Shown piece by piece: positions 56,930-64,000 of a stretch of 64,000 nt of DNA. The notes under the pieces were generated by a model. That model made no database searches. It was not told the DNA's origin and saw only the letters and a program-made list of their open reading frames with translations. Positions within the stretch are counted from its first letter, which is position 1, and each line of letters opens with the position of its first letter. The position numbers were made by a program, and so were the translations under genes. This DNA comes from Bacillota bacterium (GTDB taxonomy: Bacteria > Bacillota > Bacilli > Paenibacillales > NBRC-103111): contig JAEWGW010000025.1 of NCBI GenBank assembly GCA_023388055.1, positions 62,001-126,000 of the forward strand, written 5' to 3'.

Positions 56930-57592
56930 ATGAACTGTTCGGAGGCTATCACTGTCATGCATGAATATTTTGACGGGGAGGCGGATGCTGCAGCTACTAT
57001 TGCCCTCAAAACGCATCTGAAAGCCTGCCCGTCCTGCCGCCACCTGTTTAAACAGATGGAAAGCACGGAGGCGATGCTTCGGGTCCCGGTCAGGAGCGCC
57101 CCCCCGGTTGGACTGACAGAGAGCATCATGAGCGCATTGCCGCAGCCCGCAAAACGGAACCGTTGGGGGCAAATGCTGAAGCAACACCCCATCGCCGTCA
57201 TAGCCTGCGCCATTTTGGTGATTATGCTGGCTCATTATACATCAAGCGTTTATTCGGACCGGGATATGGAGGTTCAAGGTGCGCTTGACCAATTATTCAT
57301 CAGCGGTAATACGCTCATAGTTCCCGAGGGAGTCACCGTCTACGGCAATCTGAAGGTGAAACGCGGTAAAATCCAGATCGACGGCAATGTGGAGGGGGAT
57401 GTCACCGTTATTAACGGCAGCTACAATCTGGCCTCCACCGCTTATATCTCCGGCCAGATCACCATAATAGATGCCACTGTGGATTGGCTGTGGTACAGGA
57501 TCAAGAATATATTCAGGCGATTACCCCAAAAAGATGCCTTAGAGAGCCCCTCATTTCCGAGGAGGCTCTTTGTTTGGATTCCGGAGTCTTAG
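56930..57592 (+). CDS. rsiW: RsiW-like zinc-binding anti-sigma factor
   Basis: I choose the ATG at 56930, eight bases after AAAGGAG; 220 residues. The cytosolic part has the ZAS motif HLKACPSC. One TM helix lies at about 84-104 (PIAVIACAILVIMLAHY). The outside part has repeated short beta units (GVTVYGNLKVKRGKIQIDGN, VEGDVTVING) like a bactofilin fold. No sigma gene is adjacent, contrary to the usual sigW-rsiW pair. The last codons run through a terminator hairpin, so the C-terminus may be extended by a shift. Confidence 0.85.
   Translation: MNCSEAITVMHEYFDGEADAAATIALKTHLKACPSCRHLFKQMESTEAMLRVPVRSAPPVGLTESIMSALPQPAKRNRWGQMLKQHPIAVIACAILVIMLAHYTSSVYSDRDMEVQGALDQLFISGNTLIVPEGVTVYGNLKVKRGKIQIDGNVEGDVTVINGSYNLASTAYISGQITIIDATVDWLWYRIKNIFRRLPQKDALESPSFPRRLFVWIPES
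57543..57573 (+). terminator. Terminator overlapping the end of the RsiW-like gene
   Basis: AGAGCCCCTC pairs with GAGGAGGCTCT around ATTTCC, followed by TTGTTTGG. It sits inside the last 17 codons of the rsiW-like frame. A TAG in another frame ends at 57542, directly before it. Confidence 0.6.
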
Positions 57593-57596
57593 GAAG

Positions 57597-58511
57597 CTAG
57601 ATGTTAGACCTGTTTGCACATAGCTCTCTCCAATCCATCAGCCAGCGGTGCTGCTCCTCGAAGAAACGAAGGGAGACACTTCCCAATCCCTGACAGCCGA
57701 CGATTCTCGCTGTAATCTGGAAATGCCGTACGGCTATCCAATCGGAAATAGCACCACACTCCCTGTCATTTAAACTGCGGACCCGGCTGTATCCCCTGTA
57801 GAAGCGCTCAAACTGTCTCAGGGTTGCATCGTATAAGGAAGCATGAAACAGATTGAAGTGGGTGGCATCCGAAAGATAGGCTGCATCCATACTCGGGCAA
57901 TCTCCCGACGTATCGTCAAAATCCAAAAGAATATAGGTCCCCTCCCGTTTGATCATATTGCCCGTATGCAGGTCACCGTGGCAAAAGCTTTTGGGCAACA
58001 GGGTAATGCGGCTCCACAGCTCATTGCCGTATTGCTCCAAATCGCTGATAACACTGGCTTCACAGTCCTTCTGCTTCATGATGGAGATAAAGTCATCGAT
58101 ATATTCCGCTTTGGTTCTGTGCAGAAGCGTACCAGGATACGTCTCCATCAGCTTGTGCAGCCGGGCAGTCTGCTCACCGATGGATTCTGCCTCCAGGCTC
58201 CCGTCCACATCGGCACCTTCCACATAATGGAACAAAACGGCCACGCGGCCGTCGCCGGGAAGCAGGGTATGGCTGGTTTGTTCCCGGGTTCGGATGATGG
58301 AAACCACCGGATATTCCTGCTCTTCCAGAAATTCGAGTATGCCCAGAGCATGTAAGGCATCCGCCGTTTTGTGGCGGGGAAACACCTTGAGAACATATCG
58401 CTGCTGCCCGGACCGGAGCATGTAAACCTGGCCGATGAGCTCCCGGTGCATGTTCATTTGGCAGATTTGGAGATCGTAGGTTTCATTGATGTGCTGCACG
58501 ATTCTTTTCAT
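57597..58511 (-). CDS. APH-type phosphotransferase (protein kinase-like)
   Basis: The 304-residue protein has a kinase-like fold: YVLKVF with the ATP-binding Lys, FCHGDLHTGNMI with the catalytic Asp, and LLDFDDTSGDCP as the metal-binding DFD motif. This belongs to the aminoglycoside phosphotransferase/homoserine kinase type II group. The substrate cannot be told; many chromosomal members act on small alcohols or sugars rather than on drugs. It stands alone between the RsiW-like gene and the GNAT gene. Confidence 0.85.
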   Translation of the reverse strand: MKRIVQHINETYDLQICQMNMHRELIGQVYMLRSGQQRYVLKVFPRHKTADALHALGILEFLEEQEYPVVSIIRTREQTSHTLLPGDGRVAVLFHYVEGADVDGSLEAESIGEQTARLHKLMETYPGTLLHRTKAEYIDDFISIMKQKDCEASVISDLEQYGNELWSRITLLPKSFCHGDLHTGNMIKREGTYILLDFDDTSGDCPSMDAAYLSDATHFNLFHASLYDATLRQFERFYRGYSRVRSLNDRECGAISDWIAVRHFQITARIVGCQGLGSVSLRFFEEQHRWLMDWRELCANRSNI

Positions 58512-58671
58512 ATAAGGACAACCTCCTGCACGTTACTTTTTTCCATTGTAACAAGGTGGGACCGGCAGCTTCTATGTACATTTTGATTAAAATCAACTGA
58601 CCCTTGACGCGAATTTCGTGGTATTCTTCTTTACAAGAATAAGTCACGGATATAGAAGGGCGGAAGAAAAC

Positions 58672-59178
58672 ATGGATATCATACGTTTACAGGCGGACAA
58701 CTCGGAGGGCGTTACGGAGCTTGCCCGGACAGCAGCGGAAATTTGGCAGGAATATTATATTTCCATCATTACTATGGATCAGATTGATTATATGATCGGG
58801 AAATACCAATCCGCCCAGGCGGTTCAAGAGCAGATTGAAAATCAAGGCTACGCATATTACGTGATGGTTGACGAGGGAGGCATAGCCGGATATCTTTCGG
58901 TAAAGGAAGAGGACGGGAAGCTGTTCCTGAGCAAGTTTTATGTGAGCAAGGAAAACAGGGGTAAGGGGTATGCCAGCCAAGCCATGGCCTTCCTGGAGCA
59001 GCTGTGCAGAGAAAAGGGCATAAGCCATATCTGGCTGACGGTCAACCGGCATAACGAATCCAGCATTGGGGTATACCGCAAAAAGGGCTTCCGGACCATC
59101 CGCGAGCAGGTGGCGGATATCGGGAACGGGTACGTTATGGATGACTATGTAATGGAAAAAGAAATTCCGGTTTCCTGA
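58672..59178 (+). CDS. GNAT-family N-acetyltransferase
   Basis: The ATG at 58672 follows GGGCGGAAG; 168 residues. The GNAT fold is clear: AGYLSVKEEDGKLFLSKFYV (strands 4-5), then the acetyl-CoA loop ENRGKGYASQAMAFLEQL, and WLTVNRHNESSIGVYRKKGF. It transfers an acetyl group to an amine; the substrate is not known. It starts a rightward run with the cyclodeaminase-like gene 14 bases downstream. Confidence 0.88.
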   Translation: MDIIRLQADNSEGVTELARTAAEIWQEYYISIITMDQIDYMIGKYQSAQAVQEQIENQGYAYYVMVDEGGIAGYLSVKEEDGKLFLSKFYVSKENRGKGYASQAMAFLEQLCREKGISHIWLTVNRHNESSIGVYRKKGFRTIREQVADIGNGYVMDDYVMEKEIPVS

Positions 59179-59192
59179 AGGGGCGTGGACAT

Positions 59193-60170
59193 ATGCGGGT
59201 GATCGATTACAAAACGGCGTCTGAGCTTTTGACCATGGAAGCGTGTATTCCGGTAATGGAGGAGGTTCTGGCCGATTTGTCAGCTGGCCGGGCGGAGATG
59301 AGCCTGCGGCAGGTGGTGCCTTTGGACAAGCCCAATCTGTTGGGGCTGATGCCAGGGGTTCTGCGGAAGAACGGGGTGGCGGGAGCGAAGCTGATCAGCG
59401 TGTTTCCCCATAACCACGTGTCAGGCAGCCCCTCCCATCAAGGAGCAGTTGCACTGTTTGATACCCAAACAGGGACATTGTTGGCAGTGGTGGACGGCCG
59501 GGCTATTACGGCAGTCCGTACGGCGGCGGTCAGCGCGGTGGCAACCCGGGCATTGGCAAGGGAGGAAAGTGCTGTTCTGGCAATTCTCGGTACAGGGGAG
59601 CAGGCAGCCAGCCATCTGGAGGCCATGCTTCAGGTGCGTCCCATCCGTCAGGTTCGGGTATGGAGCCGCACAACCGGCAAGGCTCAACGCTTCATAGAAG
59701 AGCAAACTGGGGTCCTGCGAGGAGTTGAAACGTCGGCTGCCGCCTCTGTCCGTGAAGCAGTGGAGGGGGCAGATATCATCTGTACCGTAACAGCCAGCAC
59801 GGAGCCGGTTTTACGGGGAGAGTGGGTGCAGGCCGGGGCTCATATTAACGCTGTTGGTGCATGCCGTGCACCTGACCGGGAGCTGGATTCGGCGCTGGTT
59901 GCAGCCTCCAGACTCTATGTGGACCGGAAGGAATCCGCACGGAACGAGGCCGGTGACTATTTGATTCCGCTTCAGGAAGGGGTTATCCCGGATACGCATA
60001 TTGTCGGCGAATTGGGTGAGCTGCTGGAGGGACGGATCGAAGGCAGGACAGATAACGGCAAGATTACGCTTTTCAAAAGTCTGGGCTTGGCCATTGAGGA
60101 TCTGGCGGCAGCCCATTATATATACAATCAGGCGGTGCTGCGGCAAAAGGGTGTGGACATCCCATGGTAA
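59193..60170 (+). CDS. Ornithine cyclodeaminase/mu-crystallin-family protein
   Basis: The 325-residue protein has the family order: MSLRQVVPL near the start, GAKLISVFPHN, ALFDTQTGTLLAVVDG, then ITAVRTAAVSAVATR and the NAD-binding GTGEQAASHLEAM, followed by VWSRT. These enzymes use NAD(P) on amino or imino acids (ornithine cyclodeaminase, ketimine reductase, opine-like dehydrogenase). The substrate here is unknown. It is followed by a dipeptidase and a peptidase, so a role in peptide or amino acid breakdown is likely. Confidence 0.88.
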   Translation: MRVIDYKTASELLTMEACIPVMEEVLADLSAGRAEMSLRQVVPLDKPNLLGLMPGVLRKNGVAGAKLISVFPHNHVSGSPSHQGAVALFDTQTGTLLAVVDGRAITAVRTAAVSAVATRALAREESAVLAILGTGEQAASHLEAMLQVRPIRQVRVWSRTTGKAQRFIEEQTGVLRGVETSAAASVREAVEGADIICTVTASTEPVLRGEWVQAGAHINAVGACRAPDRELDSALVAASRLYVDRKESARNEAGDYLIPLQEGVIPDTHIVGELGELLEGRIEGRTDNGKITLFKSLGLAIEDLAAAHYIYNQAVLRQKGVDIPW

Positions 60171-60187
60171 CGGAAGGGGCAGGCGGT

Positions 60188-61357
60188 ATGGAAATGAAGG
60201 AGCAAGAAGGACGGTATGATTTCGGCCTGACAGGGGAACAGGAAAAGCGGGCGGCCCGGCTGCATGAGGAGAACATCAACATCGACCTGCTGTTCCAGGG
60301 GCCTTTGTCTCCCAAGGCTATTCCCGAAGCGGTGGCTCAGCGGTTGAGGGAGCTATGTGAGCCTTACAGGGATGAGCCCATGGTGTACAGCCATATGCCC
60401 GCCAAGCTGCTGGTTAAGATGGCGGCAGCCGGAGAGCTGCCCCAGTACAAGGAGGAGTGGTACCGGTCCGGCATTACGGCGGGCAACCGGGAGCTTCACT
60501 TAAATGAAATGGAGTCCATTCTGGACAGCATGGGCCAGGTACAGCTGCAGTTTGATGCTTCAGCGGACTGGCTCGTTAAAGCCAGGAAGGCGGAGGATAT
60601 CCGGGCAGCCAAACGGAGCGGCCGGAAAGCCGGAATTGTCACCGCTCAGGAGACGGACGGGCTAGGCCGGGATTTGGGACTGCTGGAGACGCTGTACCAG
60701 TTTGGGCTGCGGGTGCTCCAGCTTACGTATAATAACCAGAATCTTGTGGGCTCCGGCTGTGCGGAGGCGGCTAACGGAGGTTTGTCCAATTACGGAATCC
60801 GGTTTGTGGATCGGCTGAACCAATTGGGGATTGTGGTGGATACGGGCCATTGCGGCAAACAAACCACTCTGGATGCCTGCCGGGTATCCTCTGCACCTGT
60901 GATCGCCTCCCATACGGGAGTGGAGCGCCTGTACCCTCATATGCGCTGCAAAAGCGACGAGGAGCTTCTGGCGGTGGCCGGAACCGGAGGTGTGGTGGGG
61001 ATTTTTGCCATGCCGTGGTTTGTCCATGGGGACCCTGCGAACACGACCATCGATCATGTGCTGGATCATATCGATTATGTGGTCCGGCTGGCCGGAGTGG
61101 AGCATGTGGGCATCGGCACGGATTGGCCTATGAGCGACGTAGAATGGTCCCTCATCTACTTCAAGGAGCATATTGCGCCGCGGCTGGGTTTTGCCAAAGG
61201 GGATGGCCCCTCCACCGAAACGGTGAAGGGTCTGGAAACCTACGGCCGCTTCGGCAACTTCACCAGAGGACTGGTGGCCCGGGGGTATAACGATGAGGAC
61301 ATTGCCAAGATCATGGGCGGCAACTGGCTGCGGGTATTCGAACAGGTTTGGGGATAG
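60188..61357 (+). CDS. Membrane-type (M19) dipeptidase
   Basis: I choose the ATG at 60188 with GGAAGGGG before it; an ATG at 60164 overlaps the previous gene. The 389-residue protein has the renal dipeptidase features: GLRVLQLTYNNQNLVGSGC, GIVVDTGHCGKQTT, VIASHTG, and HVGIGTDWPM. The N-terminal zinc H-x-D motif is altered (NIDLL rather than HxD at the expected place), so the metal site may differ. It probably cleaves dipeptides, including D-amino acid types. Confidence 0.85.
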   Translation: MEMKEQEGRYDFGLTGEQEKRAARLHEENINIDLLFQGPLSPKAIPEAVAQRLRELCEPYRDEPMVYSHMPAKLLVKMAAAGELPQYKEEWYRSGITAGNRELHLNEMESILDSMGQVQLQFDASADWLVKARKAEDIRAAKRSGRKAGIVTAQETDGLGRDLGLLETLYQFGLRVLQLTYNNQNLVGSGCAEAANGGLSNYGIRFVDRLNQLGIVVDTGHCGKQTTLDACRVSSAPVIASHTGVERLYPHMRCKSDEELLAVAGTGGVVGIFAMPWFVHGDPANTTIDHVLDHIDYVVRLAGVEHVGIGTDWPMSDVEWSLIYFKEHIAPRLGFAKGDGPSTETVKGLETYGRFGNFTRGLVARGYNDEDIAKIMGGNWLRVFEQVWG

Positions 61358-61400
61358 GCACGCCTGTACGGCTAATTTTCAAGGAAGGGGAGATTGCACA

Positions 61401-63527
61401 ATGGCAGCTTATCTGCATCACACAGTCTTTCATTTCTATTGTGCGGGAATATATAGCGGTAAAATCCGGTTTACGGAAAAAGGGGTGCTTCACGCCAAGG
61501 TGGATCCCCGCAGACGGACACAGATGCAGGAGCATGTGTTGGACCCGCAGGTCAAGTATGCCCTGCCGCTGGCCCGTATTGGGGAGCAGTTAGAGGCTTA
61601 TGCCCGTGCGGAGTGGACGGGGGAAGAGGTTGTCCTGGAGCATGGCACGGTGTATCAGCGGCATGTGGAATATACAGCGGCGGATGAGGCCGGTGCGGAG
61701 CAGACCTCACAGGTGTGGGCCATGCGCGGTGGTACAGCGTTGGATGTGGTTACCTTGGACGGGGAGATCATTGCCTTTTTGGCTCCCAACCGCTATGGCC
61801 TGGAGCTGATCGTCAAGGCGGGCTGCGAGAGGCTGACTCCTCTGCGGGTATATGAGGAGCCGCTGTTGTCCAAGCCGGAATACGGCATCAATGACCTAGG
61901 GACGTACCTGGTACCTATGCGGGACGGCGTCAGACTGGCCACGGATGTGTACCTGCCGGAGGGAGCGCCAGCCGGGACGAGGTGGCCCGCTATTCTGGTG
62001 CGGACCTGCTATGACAGGAATGGCCGTAAGGAGCTGTTCCAACGCTGGGCCAACAAGGGATACGCCGTAGTCAACCAGGATGTGCGGGGACGGGCGGATT
62101 CGGAGGGGGAGCTTGTGCCTTTTTACTACGAGCGGGATGACGGCTCCGACACCATCGACTGGATCATTTCCCAGGAGTGGAGCAATGCCAGGGTCGGCAT
62201 GTGGGGCGCCTCGTATCTGGGCTATGTAGTGACAGCAGCCGCCACCAGCGGGCATCCCAATCTGCTGGCGGTGGTGGATGAGGTGAATGTGGGCTCACCT
62301 TTTACGGATACGGCCCGCAAGGGCGGAACCCTCTGCTCCTGGCCCCTTCTCTCCTGGACTCTGGCCCAATCAGTGGGGACACGGACGGATTTTGATATAT
62401 TCGGCGGAGTGACTGTGAACCCTGAAGCAGCGGTGGAGGCCCGGCCTATCCGGGACATTCCCCGGCAGATGATCGGCAAGGAGTCAGGGCCCTGGGAGCT
62501 GTGGAGCCAGCATCCGGATTATGATGCTTTCTGGAAAAACTGTACCTACAGCGAGCTGGGCCATCAGGTGAAGGCGCCGGTGTACGTGATTTCGGGGTGG
62601 TATGACGGGGATAGCCCCGGAGTGTCGGAAACCTGGCGGATGCTGACGGAGCATGATGTTCCCCACCGCAAAATCCGGCTGGGCGCCTGGGAGCATAACC
62701 CTAACCGGGCCAGGGACCTGGCCAATGTGGTCTTGGGCAATGATGCCATTGTCTATGACTATGACGTATCGGTGCTGCGCTGGTTTGACCGTTTCCTTAA
62801 AGAGATTGATAACGGTATCGACCGGGAGCCGCGGGCCTCTTATTACGTGGTCGGCGAAAACCGTTGGCGGACCTCGGCGGACTGGACTCCGGCAGAGGCG
62901 GTGGTGACGCCGTTTTATTTGGGCGGAGACGGGCGTGCCAACTCCTCCCTGGGGGACGGCAGGCTGGCGGCGGAGCCGGAGGAGCTGTCTATCGCAGACA
63001 GCTACATCTACAATCCCGCTGATCCGGTGGCGGACAAGGGGGAGCGGGAGCCGGAGAATATGCGCAGGCATGAGCTGCGCAGCGATATTCTGGCGTATAC
63101 CGGCGAACCCTTGGCGGAGGAGCTGACAGTGGCGGGCGAGCTGTCGGCGGTGCTGTATGCGGCCAGCACAGGCAAGGACACGGACTGGGTGGTGACCCTG
63201 AGCGATGTCCACCCCAACGGCGACTCCATCCGGCTGTCCAACTATATCGTCAGAGCCAGATACCGCCACGGCTTGGAGCACCCGCAGCTGCTGGAGCCCG
63301 GCAAGGTGGAGAAGTACGATATATTCCTGCAGAATATTGCCCACACCTTCCCGGTTGGCCACCGGATCAGAGTCACCGTTACCTCCTCCAGCAAGTTCGT
63401 GGCTTTCCCCAACACCAATACGGGCAACGAGCCGTATGCAGACGAGGAGCCGCTGATCGTGCGCCAGACAGTCTACCATAACCGGGAATATCCCAGCCAT
63501 ATCAAGCTGCCGGTTTTGAGACCGTGA
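61401..63527 (+). CDS. CocE/NonD-family hydrolase (S15-like X-Pro peptidase)
   Basis: The start is the ATG at 61401, eleven bases after AAGGGGAG; 708 residues. The N-terminal 170 residues are an extra beta-rich domain. The hydrolase domain has DGVRLATDVYLP, VNQDVRGRADSEGE, nucleophile Ser in GMWGASYLGYV, an Asp in SGWYDGDSPGVSE and a His in GAWEHNP. The C-terminal beta-sandwich (PPC/Xaa-Pro type) has GHRIRVTVTSSSKF. It may act on peptides or esters. It is the last gene of the run. Confidence 0.88.
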   Translation: MAAYLHHTVFHFYCAGIYSGKIRFTEKGVLHAKVDPRRRTQMQEHVLDPQVKYALPLARIGEQLEAYARAEWTGEEVVLEHGTVYQRHVEYTAADEAGAEQTSQVWAMRGGTALDVVTLDGEIIAFLAPNRYGLELIVKAGCERLTPLRVYEEPLLSKPEYGINDLGTYLVPMRDGVRLATDVYLPEGAPAGTRWPAILVRTCYDRNGRKELFQRWANKGYAVVNQDVRGRADSEGELVPFYYERDDGSDTIDWIISQEWSNARVGMWGASYLGYVVTAAATSGHPNLLAVVDEVNVGSPFTDTARKGGTLCSWPLLSWTLAQSVGTRTDFDIFGGVTVNPEAAVEARPIRDIPRQMIGKESGPWELWSQHPDYDAFWKNCTYSELGHQVKAPVYVISGWYDGDSPGVSETWRMLTEHDVPHRKIRLGAWEHNPNRARDLANVVLGNDAIVYDYDVSVLRWFDRFLKEIDNGIDREPRASYYVVGENRWRTSADWTPAEAVVTPFYLGGDGRANSSLGDGRLAAEPEELSIADSYIYNPADPVADKGEREPENMRRHELRSDILAYTGEPLAEELTVAGELSAVLYAASTGKDTDWVVTLSDVHPNGDSIRLSNYIVRARYRHGLEHPQLLEPGKVEKYDIFLQNIAHTFPVGHRIRVTVTSSSKFVAFPNTNTGNEPYADEEPLIVRQTVYHNREYPSHIKLPVLRP

Positions 63528-63605
63528 GATGTGAGGCACAGAGTTAGCTCCGGTTTGTCAAATTGCTTCGTGTTGCCAATGAAGGCCTGTTAAGAACAGA
63601 ATCCT

Positions 63606-63628
63606 TAACGGAAGCCTGCCTTCCGTTA
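63606..63628 (+). terminator. Hairpin after the CocE gene
   Basis: TAACGGAAG pairs with CTTCCGTTA around CCTGC. T-poor tail, so termination would be weak. The remaining bases to 63806 hold no gene; a TGCTATACT box near 63711-63719 may be the promoter of the next gene. Confidence 0.5.
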
Positions 63629-63806
63629 TTACTGTGTCGCAGATAAGCCGCCGCATCCCCAAATCCTCCATGACATTCCTTACTTCCTGCATTCTAGTCG
63701 CCGGAGGGGGATGCTATACTGGGGGCAATCAGGATTGTTCAGGCTGAGGAGAGACCGGGCAGCCGTGAACTGAACCATGGATACAGGGAGAGGCAGGGAT
63801 TAGGGG

Positions 63807-64000
63807 ATGAAAAAGCAAATAGTGGTGGACAAGCTGCCCCAGGTGGCGGATGAGCGGATGGTGGGTTTCGGAGGAAGCCATCCTGCATGGGGGGAGTTTG
63901 CGGTTAATACCCAATATCTCCTGAAGGACGGGGCTCCCTGGATGCCTATCATGGGAGAGTTCCATTACAGCCGTTACCCGGAGGCGCAGTGGGAGGAGTC
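63807..64000 (+). CDS. GH35 beta-galactosidase, 3' partial
   Basis: The gene begins at the ATG 63807 and runs off the window; 64 residues are visible. They include WMPIMGEFHYSRYPEAQWEE, the typical start of the catalytic barrel of GH35 beta-galactosidases (GEFHxSRxP). The enzyme removes beta-galactose from glycans. It lies downstream of the peptidase cluster but with its own probable promoter. Confidence 0.85.
   Translation, partial: MKKQIVVDKLPQVADERMVGFGGSHPAWGEFAVNTQYLLKDGAPWMPIMGEFHYSRYPEAQWEE

Overview
The window looks like part of the chromosome of a Paenibacillus-like Bacillota. The signs are AGGAGG-type ribosome binding sites, many TTG and GTG starts, an mrp antiporter operon, an RsiW-type anti-sigma factor, a purine riboswitch and the style of the phage genes. 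Positions 1 to about 36,100 are one long tailed-phage prophage whose left end lies outside the window. Positions from about 36,500 to 64,000 are ordinary host chromosome.

Prophage, left to right. A partial tail-fibre-like protein and two tiny tail-end proteins are followed by a lysis cassette (XhlA-like protein, LLH-type holin, amidase endolysin) that also carries an SGNH/GDSL esterase. Next comes a leftward cluster of six micro-ORFs (8237 to 6990), divergent from a ribbon-helix-helix regulator with palindromic operators. At 9.6-12.3 kb is the most unusual part: a CPBP membrane protease is divergent, across a perfect 17-bp inverted repeat, from a four-gene run made of a small HTH protein, a multi-TM protein resembling a sensor domain without a kinase, AgrB and AgrD. 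This reads as a phage-borne cyclic-peptide (agr-like) signalling cassette. Then follow an ImmA-like/XRE pair, the CI-like/Cro-like lysogeny switch with matching operators, a run of small early genes, a sigma-70-family factor, an AbrB-like regulator, two DNA methyltransferases, a DUF5131 protein and a recombination/replication module (SMC-like ATPase, Sak4-like ATPase, DUF669 protein, SF2 helicase, primase-helicase, RusA). A tRNA with a UAA anticodon sits on the opposite strand with its own promoter and terminator. A GC-rich repeat region after the primase-helicase is a candidate phage origin. The prophage ends with zinc-finger and HTH proteins, a late-regulator-like protein and an AlpA/Xis-like HTH protein. 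No integrase, terminase, portal or capsid gene is visible.

Host part. An OmpR-type two-component system lies beside a MacB/FtsX-type ABC exporter. A CzrA-like ArsR repressor converges on a Zn/Cd P-type ATPase. An adenine riboswitch precedes adenine deaminase, followed by a GntR regulator and a CynX-like MFS transporter. A palindromic intergenic repeat cluster lies before a six-gene Mrp Na+/H+ antiporter operon with fused MrpA-MrpB, whose mrpD end has been rewritten by a 162-bp MITE. Then come an alpha/beta hydrolase, an RsiW-like anti-sigma factor without a sigma gene, an APH-type kinase, and a rightward run of GNAT, ornithine-cyclodeaminase-like protein, M19 dipeptidase and CocE/S15 peptidase. 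The start of a GH35 beta-galactosidase runs off the right edge.

All family names come from recognising motifs by eye. No database search was run.
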